In this document: positions 25,839 through 34,998 of the stretch, in pieces
How positions within the stretch are numbered: position 1 is the stretch's first letter
How the letters are laid out: each line of letters starts with the position of its first letter
Assembly (NCBI GenBank): GCA_020630615.1
Contig: JAHDBA010000008.1
Coordinates: 35,484 to 99,483, forward strand
Source: Myxococcota bacterium
GTDB lineage: Bacteria > Myxococcota > UBA727 > JAHDBA01
Reading direction: 5' to 3'
Length of the DNA: 64,000 nt
Translations under genes and position numbers: made by a program
The notes under the pieces: model-generated
The model's database searches: none
What the model saw: only the letters and a program-made list of their open reading frames with translations
What the model was told of the DNA's origin: nothing

Positions 25839-28247
25839 ATGATGTATAAATGCAGTCGTGTATTTTTAGTCGCAGATCAAAACGCGAAGCGTTGTTGCCT
25901 GCCAGTGATGTGTTCACTGATCTATACGGTCTTTGTTCTTGCTCTTGGGTGTGCGGATACAACTTTTCGCTTTATCGAGTGTGATGAGCGAGGCATAGGT
26001 TGTCTTCCTGACGAAATTTGCTCCGATGCTCAATGTGTTTTGAAAACACGATGTGAAAGCGATCGAGACTGTGAGCTTGCAGCGGAGCGATGTGTTACGA
26101 ATATTGGTGCGTGCGTTGTCCGGGAGGGATTTGATACCGTATGTCTTTCCGATGGCGACTGTGAACTCAATGAATCTTGTATTCTCGGTGATTGTATTTC
26201 ATTGGACGACACGTTGGAATGCAGCGGACCGGGGTCTTGCCCTTTCAATTCCCGGTGTTCACCCGTGCATTTTCAGTGCATTCCAGAAGCGAGCTGCCTT
26301 TTGTCTGAAGACTACCCAGAGCTCGCTTGTTGGGGCGATGAAGAATGCGATGAAGCCTTGGAACGTTGCATCTTGCCGTGTCAAAATGAGTGTACTTTTT
26401 TGAATGAAGCGGAAGACTGTGGGCCTTTACAAGTGTGTGATGCAAGTTGTCGCTGTGTTGAGTGTCGCGATAACCAAGACTGTGGTCAAGGTTTGACATG
26501 CAATACAAGGCGTGGAGAGTGCGTTGCTTCTCGACTCTGTTTTGCAGATATCGACTGCGATGAGGGGTTTGAATGCGATACACGCCTGGGGCTTTGTCGC
26601 TTGCCTCCGAGTCTTTGTACCAATAATGATCAATGCGATTTGGGTGAGTTTTGTAATGCGAGTGGCCTTTGCGAAAGCATTGAATCGTCTTGCTTGCCCG
26701 ATCGCTTCGAAGAATCCGACACTCTGGATTCCGCCACAACAATTCCTTTTGAAGCCAATATGAGTATCGCGCATGAGAATTTGACCTTGTGTACAAATGA
26801 CCCGGACCTCTTCAAAATTGCACTCTCACCGGGCCAGTCTTTTCGAGTCACTGTGAGTCCCGATGCTCTTGATCCAAACAGCACTCTCAAGGATTGGAGT
26901 GGTGCTTTACGTTTGTTGCGTGAAATCGACGGTCGTCTTCTTGCCCAGGAACTTCTTCCACCTTTGGGGCTCGGTCGACTTGAATACCAGGCAGACACGA
27001 ATGACACGATTGGCATCCAACTTTCGCTTGCCGAAGGTCAGGCCGCTTATGGAATAGGGATCGAGTTTTTTGAAACACCTTTGTGCGAAAACACGGCAAC
27101 GATTGTCCGTTCGGCACCCGCAAATGAAAGCGTATCGATTACACTTGAAAACGCACCGCTTCTTGAGCGTAGTGAATTGGGCCTCACCCATGAACTTCAA
27201 CTTTGTGGTCTTGATGTTGATACATTTCGTGTTGACCTTGCGGATGCAGAACGTTTATTGATTCGAAGCACGGGGCAGAGTTCGGGTCTCGACACCGATA
27301 TCGAGGTCTATGAACTCGCTCCTCTTGAAGCGGATGGAACTTTTAATCTCTCACAAGCTCCGCGATTAATCACATCGAGTCAGGAACGTTCTTTTCGAGA
27401 AAGCGCTTTCGTGACAAGCCGTACAAGCAACCATCTCTTTGTCCGCATTGCATCGCGCTCTATGAATGGTGGTACCTACGCGCTCAACCTTGATGTGAGT
27501 GAAGATTTGAGCTGTAGTCCGGATGGCGATGAGCCCAACGATTCACTTGCCAACGCGCGCGTACTCGCTTTAACCACTGCTGAGACAATTACCAATTCTC
27601 TTTGCGCCGACGACCAAGATCTTTACACTTTCTTTCTTGAAGCGTTTGAACGTATCAACATTGAAATTCGCTTTGAACGTTTAAACCTGTCGCCGAATAT
27701 CATGCTCATGAACGACCGTCAGGAAGAAGTGGGTGCCTTCGCTTTTGAATACGATGAACTCGACGCTTATGGGATGCTCCGATTCCAGCCCACGACACGT
27801 GGCAACTACTCTCTCTACCTTAGTAACAACACAGAGTATGGTGCGAACTATGAAGCCGCGCTCGACAAAAGCATTGCAAGTCCATGTAGCGATGATGAGT
27901 TCGAACCCAACGACCGTATCGAAGACGCCATCGAATACATCGCCGACGTCGATGGTGAGCTCCATGCCAATTTGTGTGCTTTTGACCGAGACAACTTCAA
28001 GCTTGAAATGAATCGAGGCGATATCGCAGAGATTGTTGCACGCTTTTTTCATAGTGAAGGTGATCTGGATATGCGGCTGATCCATCCCGATGGAGTGTCT
28101 GTCATTGAAAGGGCACAGAGTTCAACGAACAACGAAGGCCTTGTCGTTGAGGCGCCTGTCGATGGGCTTTACACCCTTGAACTCTATGCGACGACCCCCA
28201 ACGAACCTTTACCCTACACGTTGGAAATCACTTCTGCCGGTCGTTAA
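25839..28247 (+). CDS. Cysteine-rich secreted protein with four PPC-like domains
   Basis: About 802 residues. The hydrophobic signal ends in LALGC, suggesting a lipoprotein. Residues ~40-290 are a chain of short Cys-rich modules (for example CESDRDCELAAERC, CLSDGDCELNESC, CTNNDQCDLGEFC) like those in the protein at 9822-10982. The rest holds four units of the bacterial pre-peptidase C-terminal (PPC) type, each opening with a Cys and E-x-NDS or similar and containing DxDxF/Y (NDPDLFKIAL, DVDTFRVDL, DDQDLYTFFL, DRDNFKLEM). No catalytic domain is present. Starts at 25827 (GTG) and 25908 (ATG) are possible. Confidence 0.75.
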   Translation: MMYKCSRVFLVADQNAKRCCLPVMCSLIYTVFVLALGCADTTFRFIECDERGIGCLPDEICSDAQCVLKTRCESDRDCELAAERCVTNIGACVVREGFDTVCLSDGDCELNESCILGDCISLDDTLECSGPGSCPFNSRCSPVHFQCIPEASCLLSEDYPELACWGDEECDEALERCILPCQNECTFLNEAEDCGPLQVCDASCRCVECRDNQDCGQGLTCNTRRGECVASRLCFADIDCDEGFECDTRLGLCRLPPSLCTNNDQCDLGEFCNASGLCESIESSCLPDRFEESDTLDSATTIPFEANMSIAHENLTLCTNDPDLFKIALSPGQSFRVTVSPDALDPNSTLKDWSGALRLLREIDGRLLAQELLPPLGLGRLEYQADTNDTIGIQLSLAEGQAAYGIGIEFFETPLCENTATIVRSAPANESVSITLENAPLLERSELGLTHELQLCGLDVDTFRVDLADAERLLIRSTGQSSGLDTDIEVYELAPLEADGTFNLSQAPRLITSSQERSFRESAFVTSRTSNHLFVRIASRSMNGGTYALNLDVSEDLSCSPDGDEPNDSLANARVLALTTAETITNSLCADDQDLYTFFLEAFERINIEIRFERLNLSPNIMLMNDRQEEVGAFAFEYDELDAYGMLRFQPTTRGNYSLYLSNNTEYGANYEAALDKSIASPCSDDEFEPNDRIEDAIEYIADVDGELHANLCAFDRDNFKLEMNRGDIAEIVARFFHSEGDLDMRLIHPDGVSVIERAQSSTNNEGLVVEAPVDGLYTLELYATTPNEPLPYTLEITSAGR

Positions 28248-28390
28248 GCGAGAGGTTAACATGACCATGAGAGTTGATACATGTTGCGAAATGTCCCATC
28301 AACTTCGACACCGAATACATCGGTGATGATTCGGTGATGTTTCATACTCGAGTATTAAGCGTTAAGAGCAATGAAAGCTATGACTGAGCC

Positions 28391-29638
28391 TTAAGTGCGG
28401 ATGTGGCCGCTTCCGTAAATGAAATATTTATTGGTGACCAACTCTTGCAAACCCAGTGGCCCACGGTGATGGAGCTTATCGGTGCTGATGGCAAGCTCTG
28501 CGCCCAAGCCGAGCTGACCTCCGTCGGTAAAACGAGTTGAAGCGTTGTGATAGAGTGCTGCAGCGTCAACGTTTTGCATAAAGTGATTTGCAGACGATGG
28601 GTTCTCCGTCACGATCATGGCGGAGTGTCCGCCAGAGTGTTGATTGATTAGCGTGATAGCGGCATCCATCGTTGGCAGAACATCGATAACAATCTTTCGG
28701 CTCAAGAATTCTTCCGACCAAATATCGTCCTGCCAATCCTCTTGATGATTCAAAAGCGTAGAAAACATTTTATGTTTCAAGATTTCAAGCGAATCACTTT
28801 TCATTCGCAGATTTGGGCCCAGCACAATCTCAATATTTGTTTCGATGAGGTTCTCAAACAATCGACGTATCAGTTTCTGCAGATCGATGTTGTCTTCATT
28901 CACTATGACTTTGTCGATTGCATTGCATGCTGAAATCTTATGTGTTTTTCCATTAAGAATAAGGCGGGTTGCCATCTCGACATCCGCATCGTGATGGCAA
29001 TAGGCAAAGTTATTGCCTCGGCCAGACACGAGCACCGCACAGCTTGCGTGTTTCTTAACGAAGTCAATTAGTGTTTCTCCACCACGGGGTACCACAAGAT
29101 CGATTTCTTTGTGTGCATTGATCAAATACGCCTGAGTTTCCTCACGCTTGAGTTCTAGCGCTCGAACCCAATCTGTGCTGCACCCACACGATTCGAGAGC
29201 TTGGTGCCAACACTCAACCAATATTCGATTGCTGTACCTTGCTTCTTTTCCGCCCTTGAGCACAATCGCACTGCCTGCTTTGAAAGCAAGGCTGGCGGCT
29301 TCAACGCTCACGTCAGGGCGCGACTCATAAATGATTAGGATACGTCCGAAAGGAGCACTTCGATTCTCGATGCGTAGGCCGTCTTCCCTTTCAGCATGGT
29401 AGAGCAGTCGACCAACAGGATCGTCCTTTTCACGCACCTTTCTTAGCGAAGAACACATTGCGTTGATATCTTTGTTGTTGAGTTCAAGACGTTGGCGTAG
29501 TGCTTCATCAACGTGTCGAGGCGAAGCATCGAAGAGTTCAACATCTTTACGATTCGCATCCAAAACCTTTTGTGCATGCGCTTGAAGGATTTCTTCCATT
29601 GCTTGCAAAACGCTATTCTTTAGTGGTGTCGTTAACAT
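28391..29638 (-). CDS. proA: Gamma-glutamyl phosphate reductase
   Basis: Reduces gamma-glutamyl phosphate to glutamate semialdehyde with NADPH in proline synthesis. 415 residues, normal length. Recognisable segments: IYESRPDVSVEAASLAFKAGSAI, KGGKEARYSN, VPRGGETLIDFV, the active-site region HKISACNAIDKVIV (catalytic Cys) and the C-terminal NASTRFTDGGQLGLGAELAIST with HHRGPLGLQELVTNKYF. AGGAG precedes the ATG. It lies 30 bases after proC on the same strand; proB is not in the window. Confidence 0.95.
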   Translation of the reverse strand: MLTTPLKNSVLQAMEEILQAHAQKVLDANRKDVELFDASPRHVDEALRQRLELNNKDINAMCSSLRKVREKDDPVGRLLYHAEREDGLRIENRSAPFGRILIIYESRPDVSVEAASLAFKAGSAIVLKGGKEARYSNRILVECWHQALESCGCSTDWVRALELKREETQAYLINAHKEIDLVVPRGGETLIDFVKKHASCAVLVSGRGNNFAYCHHDADVEMATRLILNGKTHKISACNAIDKVIVNEDNIDLQKLIRRLFENLIETNIEIVLGPNLRMKSDSLEILKHKMFSTLLNHQEDWQDDIWSEEFLSRKIVIDVLPTMDAAITLINQHSGGHSAMIVTENPSSANHFMQNVDAAALYHNASTRFTDGGQLGLGAELAISTDKLHHRGPLGLQELVTNKYFIYGSGHIRT

Positions 29639-29668
29639 GGGTATGCTCCTGAGCTCGAAGCGTCATTT

Positions 29669-30502
29669 TTAGAATTCATTTTCTGAGCCTTTCCGAAGTT
29701 CAACGTTGCGTTGGTAGGCTGCGTTCAGCGCACTTGTAAAGCAGTTTTGGAGATTCGCATCGTCCATAATTTGATAGGCCTCGCGTGTGCTACCGCCTTT
29801 TGATGCAACGCGATCTTTCCAAGTCTCAATACCGGTGTTCGCTTTTTGAAAGAGCTCAAGTGAACCGAGAAAGGTTTGTGCTAACATCTCCGATGCTTCT
29901 TGATGTTCAAAGCCCAAAGTCTTTGCTGCATGCGCCATCGCATCAATAAAGTAGTAACAATAGCCCGGGCCGCTTCCGATGAGTGCGGTAAAGCGATCGA
30001 GCGCATCATCGGAATCCAAACGCACAAGCTGACCCATTGTTTGTAAACACACCTCGATACGCTTGAGTTCATGCGCGTTTAAGTTTAGGGGGTACCAGGC
30101 GCAGGTGCCCCTTCCGTAGCGTACCGGCAAATTGGGCATGATTCGAACTCGTTTATGAATACCGGAATTTTGTTCGAGGGCATCCATCGTAATCCCAGCC
30201 ATCATCGAGATTAAAAGAGGTCTCTTTTGCTCGCTCACATTTGCGAGGGCGTTCTTAATACCAAAGAGCAGTTCAGCGCTCGCCAGAGGTTTTATTCCCA
30301 GAAGAATAGCGTCGTAGTTGTCGAGTTGTGTGGGTACCTTGGAATACGAGTTTCGGACACCAAGGCTTTCAAAGATTTTTCGCTTCTCGGTGTTGCGATC
30401 GACAATATCAAATAGGGTGTCATCCGCTTTGCTTCCAACAAGCATTGCTTGCAGGCACGCCCCACCCATATTGCCACAACCGATAGCCAAGATCTTAAAC
30501 AT
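29669..30502 (-). CDS. proC: Pyrroline-5-carboxylate reductase
   Basis: Last step of proline synthesis, reduction of pyrroline-5-carboxylate with NAD(P)H. 277 residues, usual size. A Rossmann start ILAIGCGNMGGA, MMAGITMDALEQ, RIMPNLPVRYGRG, LIGSGPGYCYYFIDAMA and the C-terminal RVASKGGSTREAYQIM, all family hallmarks. The usual ATG start at 30502 is supported by the Rossmann strand directly after it. First gene of a likely proC-proA operon. Confidence 0.95.
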   Translation of the reverse strand: MFKILAIGCGNMGGACLQAMLVGSKADDTLFDIVDRNTEKRKIFESLGVRNSYSKVPTQLDNYDAILLGIKPLASAELLFGIKNALANVSEQKRPLLISMMAGITMDALEQNSGIHKRVRIMPNLPVRYGRGTCAWYPLNLNAHELKRIEVCLQTMGQLVRLDSDDALDRFTALIGSGPGYCYYFIDAMAHAAKTLGFEHQEASEMLAQTFLGSLELFQKANTGIETWKDRVASKGGSTREAYQIMDDANLQNCFTSALNAAYQRNVELRKGSENEF

Positions 30503-30552
30503 AAGTCTGTGCTGGCATAGAGAAGATGAGAGCGCAAAAAGATGGTTTGACT

Positions 30553-31896
30553 TTATTCACCCGAAAAGAAGGCTACAAGTTCATCATGCCGCTCACGAGT
30601 TTCTTCATAACCCATACGAATAAGTTCACGCGCAAACTCTCCGTCGAAAAGGAGGTAACCCAGAAGAGGGTTGTCCTCTTGGTGCAGACCCATCTCAGCA
30701 ACCTTACGAAGAAGGCTTCGCGTGAGCCCGTTACTGCGCTGAATGATTGTTCCGGTGCGTATGATTTGATTGGCAACACGGGTTAAACTTGTTTTAGGGC
30801 GAATCTCAAGTGTTTCAATATGTCGATATGTAGAACCGCGTTCTTTAACGACAGCGTCGTCTACCATTTCTAAAAACTCGGGACCGAAGCGTTCGTGTCC
30901 GTAAGCAAGAATCCGGTTCAGTCTTCGCAAACGTCGCAAATCGTAGTTGCTACTTCTGCTTTCCATCAACGCAGAGAATATATATCCGAGTAAGTTGAAG
31001 GCAGATGGGAACTGTGGAATCGGGGTTTGCGTGGAATCTGCAACATCTGCAGGGTCAAGACTCATCACCAAAACACGTTTGGCCCCAAGTCGAATCGCAG
31101 GCGAAATCGGCGTATTTAACTTTAAACCACCATCAACATAAATATCACCATGAATATTCACAGCAGGGAAAACCCAAGGCAGCGCTGCTGACGCCAAGAC
31201 GTGAGCGGGCTCGATCTCAACAAGGCGCGGCACCATGCCCTCGACAGTGCTCCAAGCGGGAAGTTTCCCATCGTGAGTTTGGACAAAAGTATGTGTGTTG
31301 CCCGTTGCCAAATGGGTAGCATTGAGTGCTAAAGCTTGAAGATGCCCTGCTTCAATGTTTTTTCGAATGCGCCCAAAGTCCATTGTTGTTTGCACCAGTC
31401 GCTCGAGAGGCTCCGAGTTTAAAAGACCACCCAAACGGCCCGAGCGACCAATGTCATCCAAGTCGCCCAAACCACGAGAACCAAAAATAAATTTTGGAAT
31501 CCTTCTGACTTCGCGCCAGGTCAACGCGTAGACATCCGAGACCTCTAAGCTTTCCCATATTTTACAGAGAATATGACCCTGCAGTTTCGGTCGGTCGGCA
31601 TAGCCGGCCATAAAGCAACCATTCAATGCTCCAACAGAAGTACCCGCAATAATATCAAAACGAATTTCATGACCAAGGGCTTGGGATACATCTTCCATAA
31701 TGTATTTCAGAGCACCGGCCTCGTAGGCGCCCAATGCACCACCGCCCGAAAGTACGATCGCAGCGTGTGAGCTTTGAGGTGCTGAGTCTTTCTGAGGTCG
31801 TGCTGCGGTTGATTCCGTCATGTGTTGGCTTGCTGTCTTTCGTACCCTTTCGATACGCGTCGTTGAATTCCTTTCAATCCTTGATTGCATGGTCAT
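30553..31896 (-). CDS. Patatin-like phospholipase
   Basis: About 447 residues. The patatin core has the oxyanion GGGALGAYEAGALKY, the nucleophile motif GTSVGALNG and the dyad Asp in DGGLKLNTPISP, so Ser-Asp catalysis is intact. The family hydrolyses phospholipid or lipid acyl esters; related bacterial proteins include secreted effectors and membrane-remodelling enzymes. No signal peptide; the N-terminus is basic and poorly defined. Starts at 31959 (TTG), 31896 or 31890 (ATG) and 31821 (ATG) are possible, none with a clear ribosome binding site. Divergent from ddl. Confidence 0.85.
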   Translation of the reverse strand: MTMQSRIERNSTTRIERVRKTASQHMTESTAARPQKDSAPQSSHAAIVLSGGGALGAYEAGALKYIMEDVSQALGHEIRFDIIAGTSVGALNGCFMAGYADRPKLQGHILCKIWESLEVSDVYALTWREVRRIPKFIFGSRGLGDLDDIGRSGRLGGLLNSEPLERLVQTTMDFGRIRKNIEAGHLQALALNATHLATGNTHTFVQTHDGKLPAWSTVEGMVPRLVEIEPAHVLASAALPWVFPAVNIHGDIYVDGGLKLNTPISPAIRLGAKRVLVMSLDPADVADSTQTPIPQFPSAFNLLGYIFSALMESRSSNYDLRRLRRLNRILAYGHERFGPEFLEMVDDAVVKERGSTYRHIETLEIRPKTSLTRVANQIIRTGTIIQRSNGLTRSLLRKVAEMGLHQEDNPLLGYLLFDGEFARELIRMGYEETRERHDELVAFFSGE

Positions 31897-31950
31897 GGTT
31901 GCAAAGCTAGAAAAGAGAGTGTGAAATATTCGAGATTTGGAGTGTTTGCA

Positions 31951-33096
31951 ATGAATCAATGTCGTGTGGCGCTAATCTTCGGTGGGCCGAGCAGTGAACA
32001 TCAAATTTCTTTTCTATCCGCACGAACGATTGCGCAGGCCTTAGGTGATCTTGGCCACGAGGTGATTCCTGTCCTTGTCGATTTCAATTGTCATATTACC
32101 AGTCTCGAAGAAGGGGAGGCAGCGCTTAAGGGTCAGCTTCATGAGTGTATTGAAGCCCAGCGTGGTTCAACACTCGCAATGCTTGCCTCAATGGATTTTG
32201 ACATCGCTTGGCCGGTCATTCATGGGACCTTCGGTGAAGACGGTCAGCTTCAAGGCATGCTCGAAGCCATTCATAAGCCTTATGTCGGGTGTGATGTTCG
32301 AGCGAGTGCTCTCGCGTTTGATAAGTTTTCTACAAAAGCACTGCTTCACGCATGTGGAATCCCGGTATTGCCTGCATTTTGTATTGATTCTCGAGAGATT
32401 CAGTCTTGGGATGACTTTGAGTGCTTCAAGTGTGCCTTTGAAGACCGAAAGGTGTATTTTGAACATTCTGCGTTTCAATTGAATTGGAAAGCCTTTCCGA
32501 TGTTTGTGAAGCCCAATGCTGCAGGGTCCTCTGTGGGTTGTTCCGCAGTCGCTAATTTAGAAGAACTCTACACAGCTTTACAAAGTGCAGCAAAGTTAGG
32601 AGACCGGGTTCTCATTGAGCCCGCATGTCACCCGCGTGAGGTTGAATGTGCTGTGATGAGTGTCGAGTATTCTTTCGCGCAGACGCAACAAATCATAAAA
32701 GTCGCATCCGAAGTTGGTGAAATCATCCCAGCAGCAGATTTTTATGACTTTCAAGACAAATATGTTGATGGCGACGCGGGTCTTCTTATACCTGCCAATC
32801 TAAGTGATGAGCTAAAAGGGCAGTGTCAACGCTTGGCGGCACTTGCTTTCAACACACTTGCGATGTCTGGCTTTGCGCGAGTTGACTTTTTTCTAACGCC
32901 CGAAGGCCTCTTCTTAAATGAGATCAATACCTTGCCGGGTTTTACTGTAATTTCGATGTTCCCGAAACTTTTTGAGGCGTCGGGTCAGGGCTTGAATGCG
33001 ACTGTTCAAGAGATCCTGATCGAAGGGCTATTTCAGCATGCCAAGCGTAGGAACACACTTGAAAACACAAAGGAATTTCGAGGCCATTTGACCTAA
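31951..33096 (+). CDS. ddl: D-alanine--D-alanine ligase
   Basis: ATP-grasp enzyme that joins two D-alanines for peptidoglycan precursors. 381 residues from the ATG at 31951; the 66 upstream in-frame bases have no family similarity. Features: RVALIFGGPSSEHQISFLSA at the N-terminus, VIHGTFGEDGQLQGMLEAI, the loop FVKPNAAGSSVGC, and FARVDFFLTPEGLFLNEINTLPGFT with the metal-binding Asn/Glu pair. The gene is complete and has the expected length for the DdlA-like branch. Confidence 0.92.
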   Translation: MNQCRVALIFGGPSSEHQISFLSARTIAQALGDLGHEVIPVLVDFNCHITSLEEGEAALKGQLHECIEAQRGSTLAMLASMDFDIAWPVIHGTFGEDGQLQGMLEAIHKPYVGCDVRASALAFDKFSTKALLHACGIPVLPAFCIDSREIQSWDDFECFKCAFEDRKVYFEHSAFQLNWKAFPMFVKPNAAGSSVGCSAVANLEELYTALQSAAKLGDRVLIEPACHPREVECAVMSVEYSFAQTQQIIKVASEVGEIIPAADFYDFQDKYVDGDAGLLIPANLSDELKGQCQRLAALAFNTLAMSGFARVDFFLTPEGLFLNEINTLPGFTVISMFPKLFEASGQGLNATVQEILIEGLFQHAKRRNTLENTKEFRGHLT

Positions 33097-33221
33097 AAAG
33101 AATAAACAAGTCCAAGTAGTTTTTCGAGTTGCTTGATTTTTTATACAAAGTTCTTTGTCTTCATTGCCCAGAGTGCTTACGTTAGGGTTCGAGATACGAA
33201 TTTCTAGAATTGGAGGTCCAT

Positions 33222-34004
33222 ATGAATTCATCAAACCCTGCCTTGAAAGGTAAGCTCTTTGCATCCAATGATGTCCAAATCGGCATTGATGCGAAAGAAG
33301 CATCTAGAATCATGACGATTGAAGGCACTGTCCGAAAAACCATGGCTCTTATTTTTATGGTTTTGTTCACAGGTGTTCTGGGTCGCATGTTCATTGTTGC
33401 GAATCCAGCAGTGAGTGTTTCTGTTGGGCCGATGATGCTTGGAGTTTCGGTCGTTACTCTCGGTCTTTTCTTTTTAATGATGTGGAAGAAAGAATGGGCA
33501 CCCGTACTCGCACCGATTTATGCTTTAGTTGAAGGTCTCTTATTGGGAGTCTCTTCGATATTTATTGACATGCAGGCTGCAGCACAGGGCCTAGGTAGCA
33601 GTCTCGCTTTCATGTGCATTCTCGGGACGGTCAGTGTTGCCTTGAGTATGCTTGCCTTGTATGCGTTTCGTATCATCAAAGTCGGTGAGCGTTTTCGTTC
33701 AATTATTGCGATGGGTACGATGGGCTTCTTTGTCATCTATCTTATTAGTTTTGCCATGAATATGTTTGGCTTCAACATGCCCTACATTCATTCGAATGGT
33801 ATCATCGGCATTGGGTTTTCGGCATTCGCATGTATCTGGGCTTCGATGAAGTTCTTAACAGATTTTTCAGCGGTAGAAATCATGTCAGATGCCAAGGCTC
33901 CTAAGCACATGGAGTGGTATATGGGCTTTGCGATTCTCACAACCTTAATCTGGCTTTACATTGAGCTTGGTCGTCTTGCACTGAAGTTGATGAGCCGCGA
34001 TTAA
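33222..34004 (+). CDS. Bax inhibitor-1/YccA-family membrane protein
   Basis: 260 residues with seven predicted membrane helices and the BI-1/UPF0005 feel: MTIEGTVRKTMALIFMVLF, YALVEGLLLGVSSIF, IIAMGTMGFFVIYLI and IGFSAFACIWASM near the end. GGAGG lies 6 bases before the ATG at 33222. Family members are pH-sensitive calcium leak channels or FtsH-interacting proteins; the exact role here is unknown. Followed by a strong terminator. Confidence 0.88.
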   Translation: MNSSNPALKGKLFASNDVQIGIDAKEASRIMTIEGTVRKTMALIFMVLFTGVLGRMFIVANPAVSVSVGPMMLGVSVVTLGLFFLMMWKKEWAPVLAPIYALVEGLLLGVSSIFIDMQAAAQGLGSSLAFMCILGTVSVALSMLALYAFRIIKVGERFRSIIAMGTMGFFVIYLISFAMNMFGFNMPYIHSNGIIGIGFSAFACIWASMKFLTDFSAVEIMSDAKAPKHMEWYMGFAILTTLIWLYIELGRLALKLMSRD

Positions 34005-34032
34005 GTTTTTCATCTCTGAAAAGTTGAGAAAA

Positions 34033-34057
34033 GCAGCCTCGATGGCTGCTTTTTTTT
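34033..34057 (+). terminator. Rho-independent terminator after the BI-1-like gene
   Basis: Stem GCAGCC / GGCTGC with a 5-base loop, followed by eight T. It also lies in the right place to separate the convergent DUF4476 gene. Confidence 0.85.
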
Positions 34058-34069
34058 GAGCTTCAAAGA

Positions 34070-34699
34070 TTAGCCACGACACATTTGCCCGCCTTTATTT
34101 CGAATCACTTGTCGCGCATTCTGTCGATTACCTTGAAAAGTGAATGCGTTCCCAGTGACAAAGCCATTCTCAGGGTCTTCAAGATGAGGTGCGAGTACGT
34201 GTAAAGCATTGAGTCGCTCACCATCAAAGGTAAAGAGTTCGAGTATCTCTGTCACCTGACCTGAACTCACACAAAGATCGTCACCACCGTGTCGAGATAG
34301 ATCTCGAGCCAGGTTGGTTTTTTGCCCATCAAAAGCCTCTTGGTTGAAAAGTTCTTTGAGTTGTACAAAGGAGCTCGGCTCCATTCCAATTGCTCTTCTT
34401 CGATGTCGGCGCCTTCGCGGTTTTTCATGATCACGAAAGTTAGTGTCATTCACTCTTACGCTTTGATTTCTACTTCGTTCGCACAAGGACGAACTCAAAA
34501 TTTGTTGTTTCGCGCGTCTCAGGTGGCGGCGAATTTTGCCTTCACCACGCGTCCCATTCGTGCCGATAATGTTGTTAATTTCCACCAGCTCGGAAAGTGC
34601 AGCGCTGGCATCTTGGTTGCAGTGGTATGCGTGGCCTTGAACATCGATAATCTCGGTTGCGCCAAAGAAGAGTGGAATCGTCACCATCATACCGAACAT
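34070..34699 (-). CDS. Secreted DUF4476 domain protein
   Basis: 209 residues from the ATG at 34699 (GGAG at 5 bases). A short hydrophobic leader is followed by a Cys-containing region. A block RRHLRRAK ... EKPRRRRHRRRAIG (about 60-105) is very basic. The C-terminal ~100 residues fit DUF4476: MEPSSFVQLKELFNQEAF, SSGQVTEILELFTFDGERL, VLAPHLEDPENGFVTGNAFTF. DUF4476 is found in secreted proteins of diverse bacteria with unknown function. The Arg-rich patch could bind nucleic acid or polyanions (speculative). Confidence 0.75.
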   Translation of the reverse strand: MFGMMVTIPLFFGATEIIDVQGHAYHCNQDASAALSELVEINNIIGTNGTRGEGKIRRHLRRAKQQILSSSLCERSRNQSVRVNDTNFRDHEKPRRRRHRRRAIGMEPSSFVQLKELFNQEAFDGQKTNLARDLSRHGGDDLCVSSGQVTEILELFTFDGERLNALHVLAPHLEDPENGFVTGNAFTFQGNRQNARQVIRNKGGQMCRG

Positions 34700-34998
34700 G
34701 GGTTCTCCTATCGTTTCTGGTTTCAATTGTGACGTAGGAGCTTGTGAGATATTCAAAAGAAGGTCGGAATTATCAAATTTTCACTAGGAATCAGAACAAT
34801 ACTCAAAATTAAGGGTGTCGAAAAGAAGCGCACAGTCTTCAAAATGGATTTTCATTACCCCAAAAATCTTACAAGAAGCTTCTCAGCGCAAATTTAGATG
34901 CAATCGTTCTCAAGCTAGCGCCCTTGAAATGCAAATATTGGCAAAAAACTGGAAGCCTGATCTCAAACGTTCCACACTGGGTGAGTCAGGAGTGTCCC

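Noticed and set aside
28344..28355. 12-bp perfect palindrome ATACTCGAGTAT
   Set aside because: It lies after the proA stop with no T-run and no nearby start codon; a chance palindrome or weak binding site cannot be told apart.
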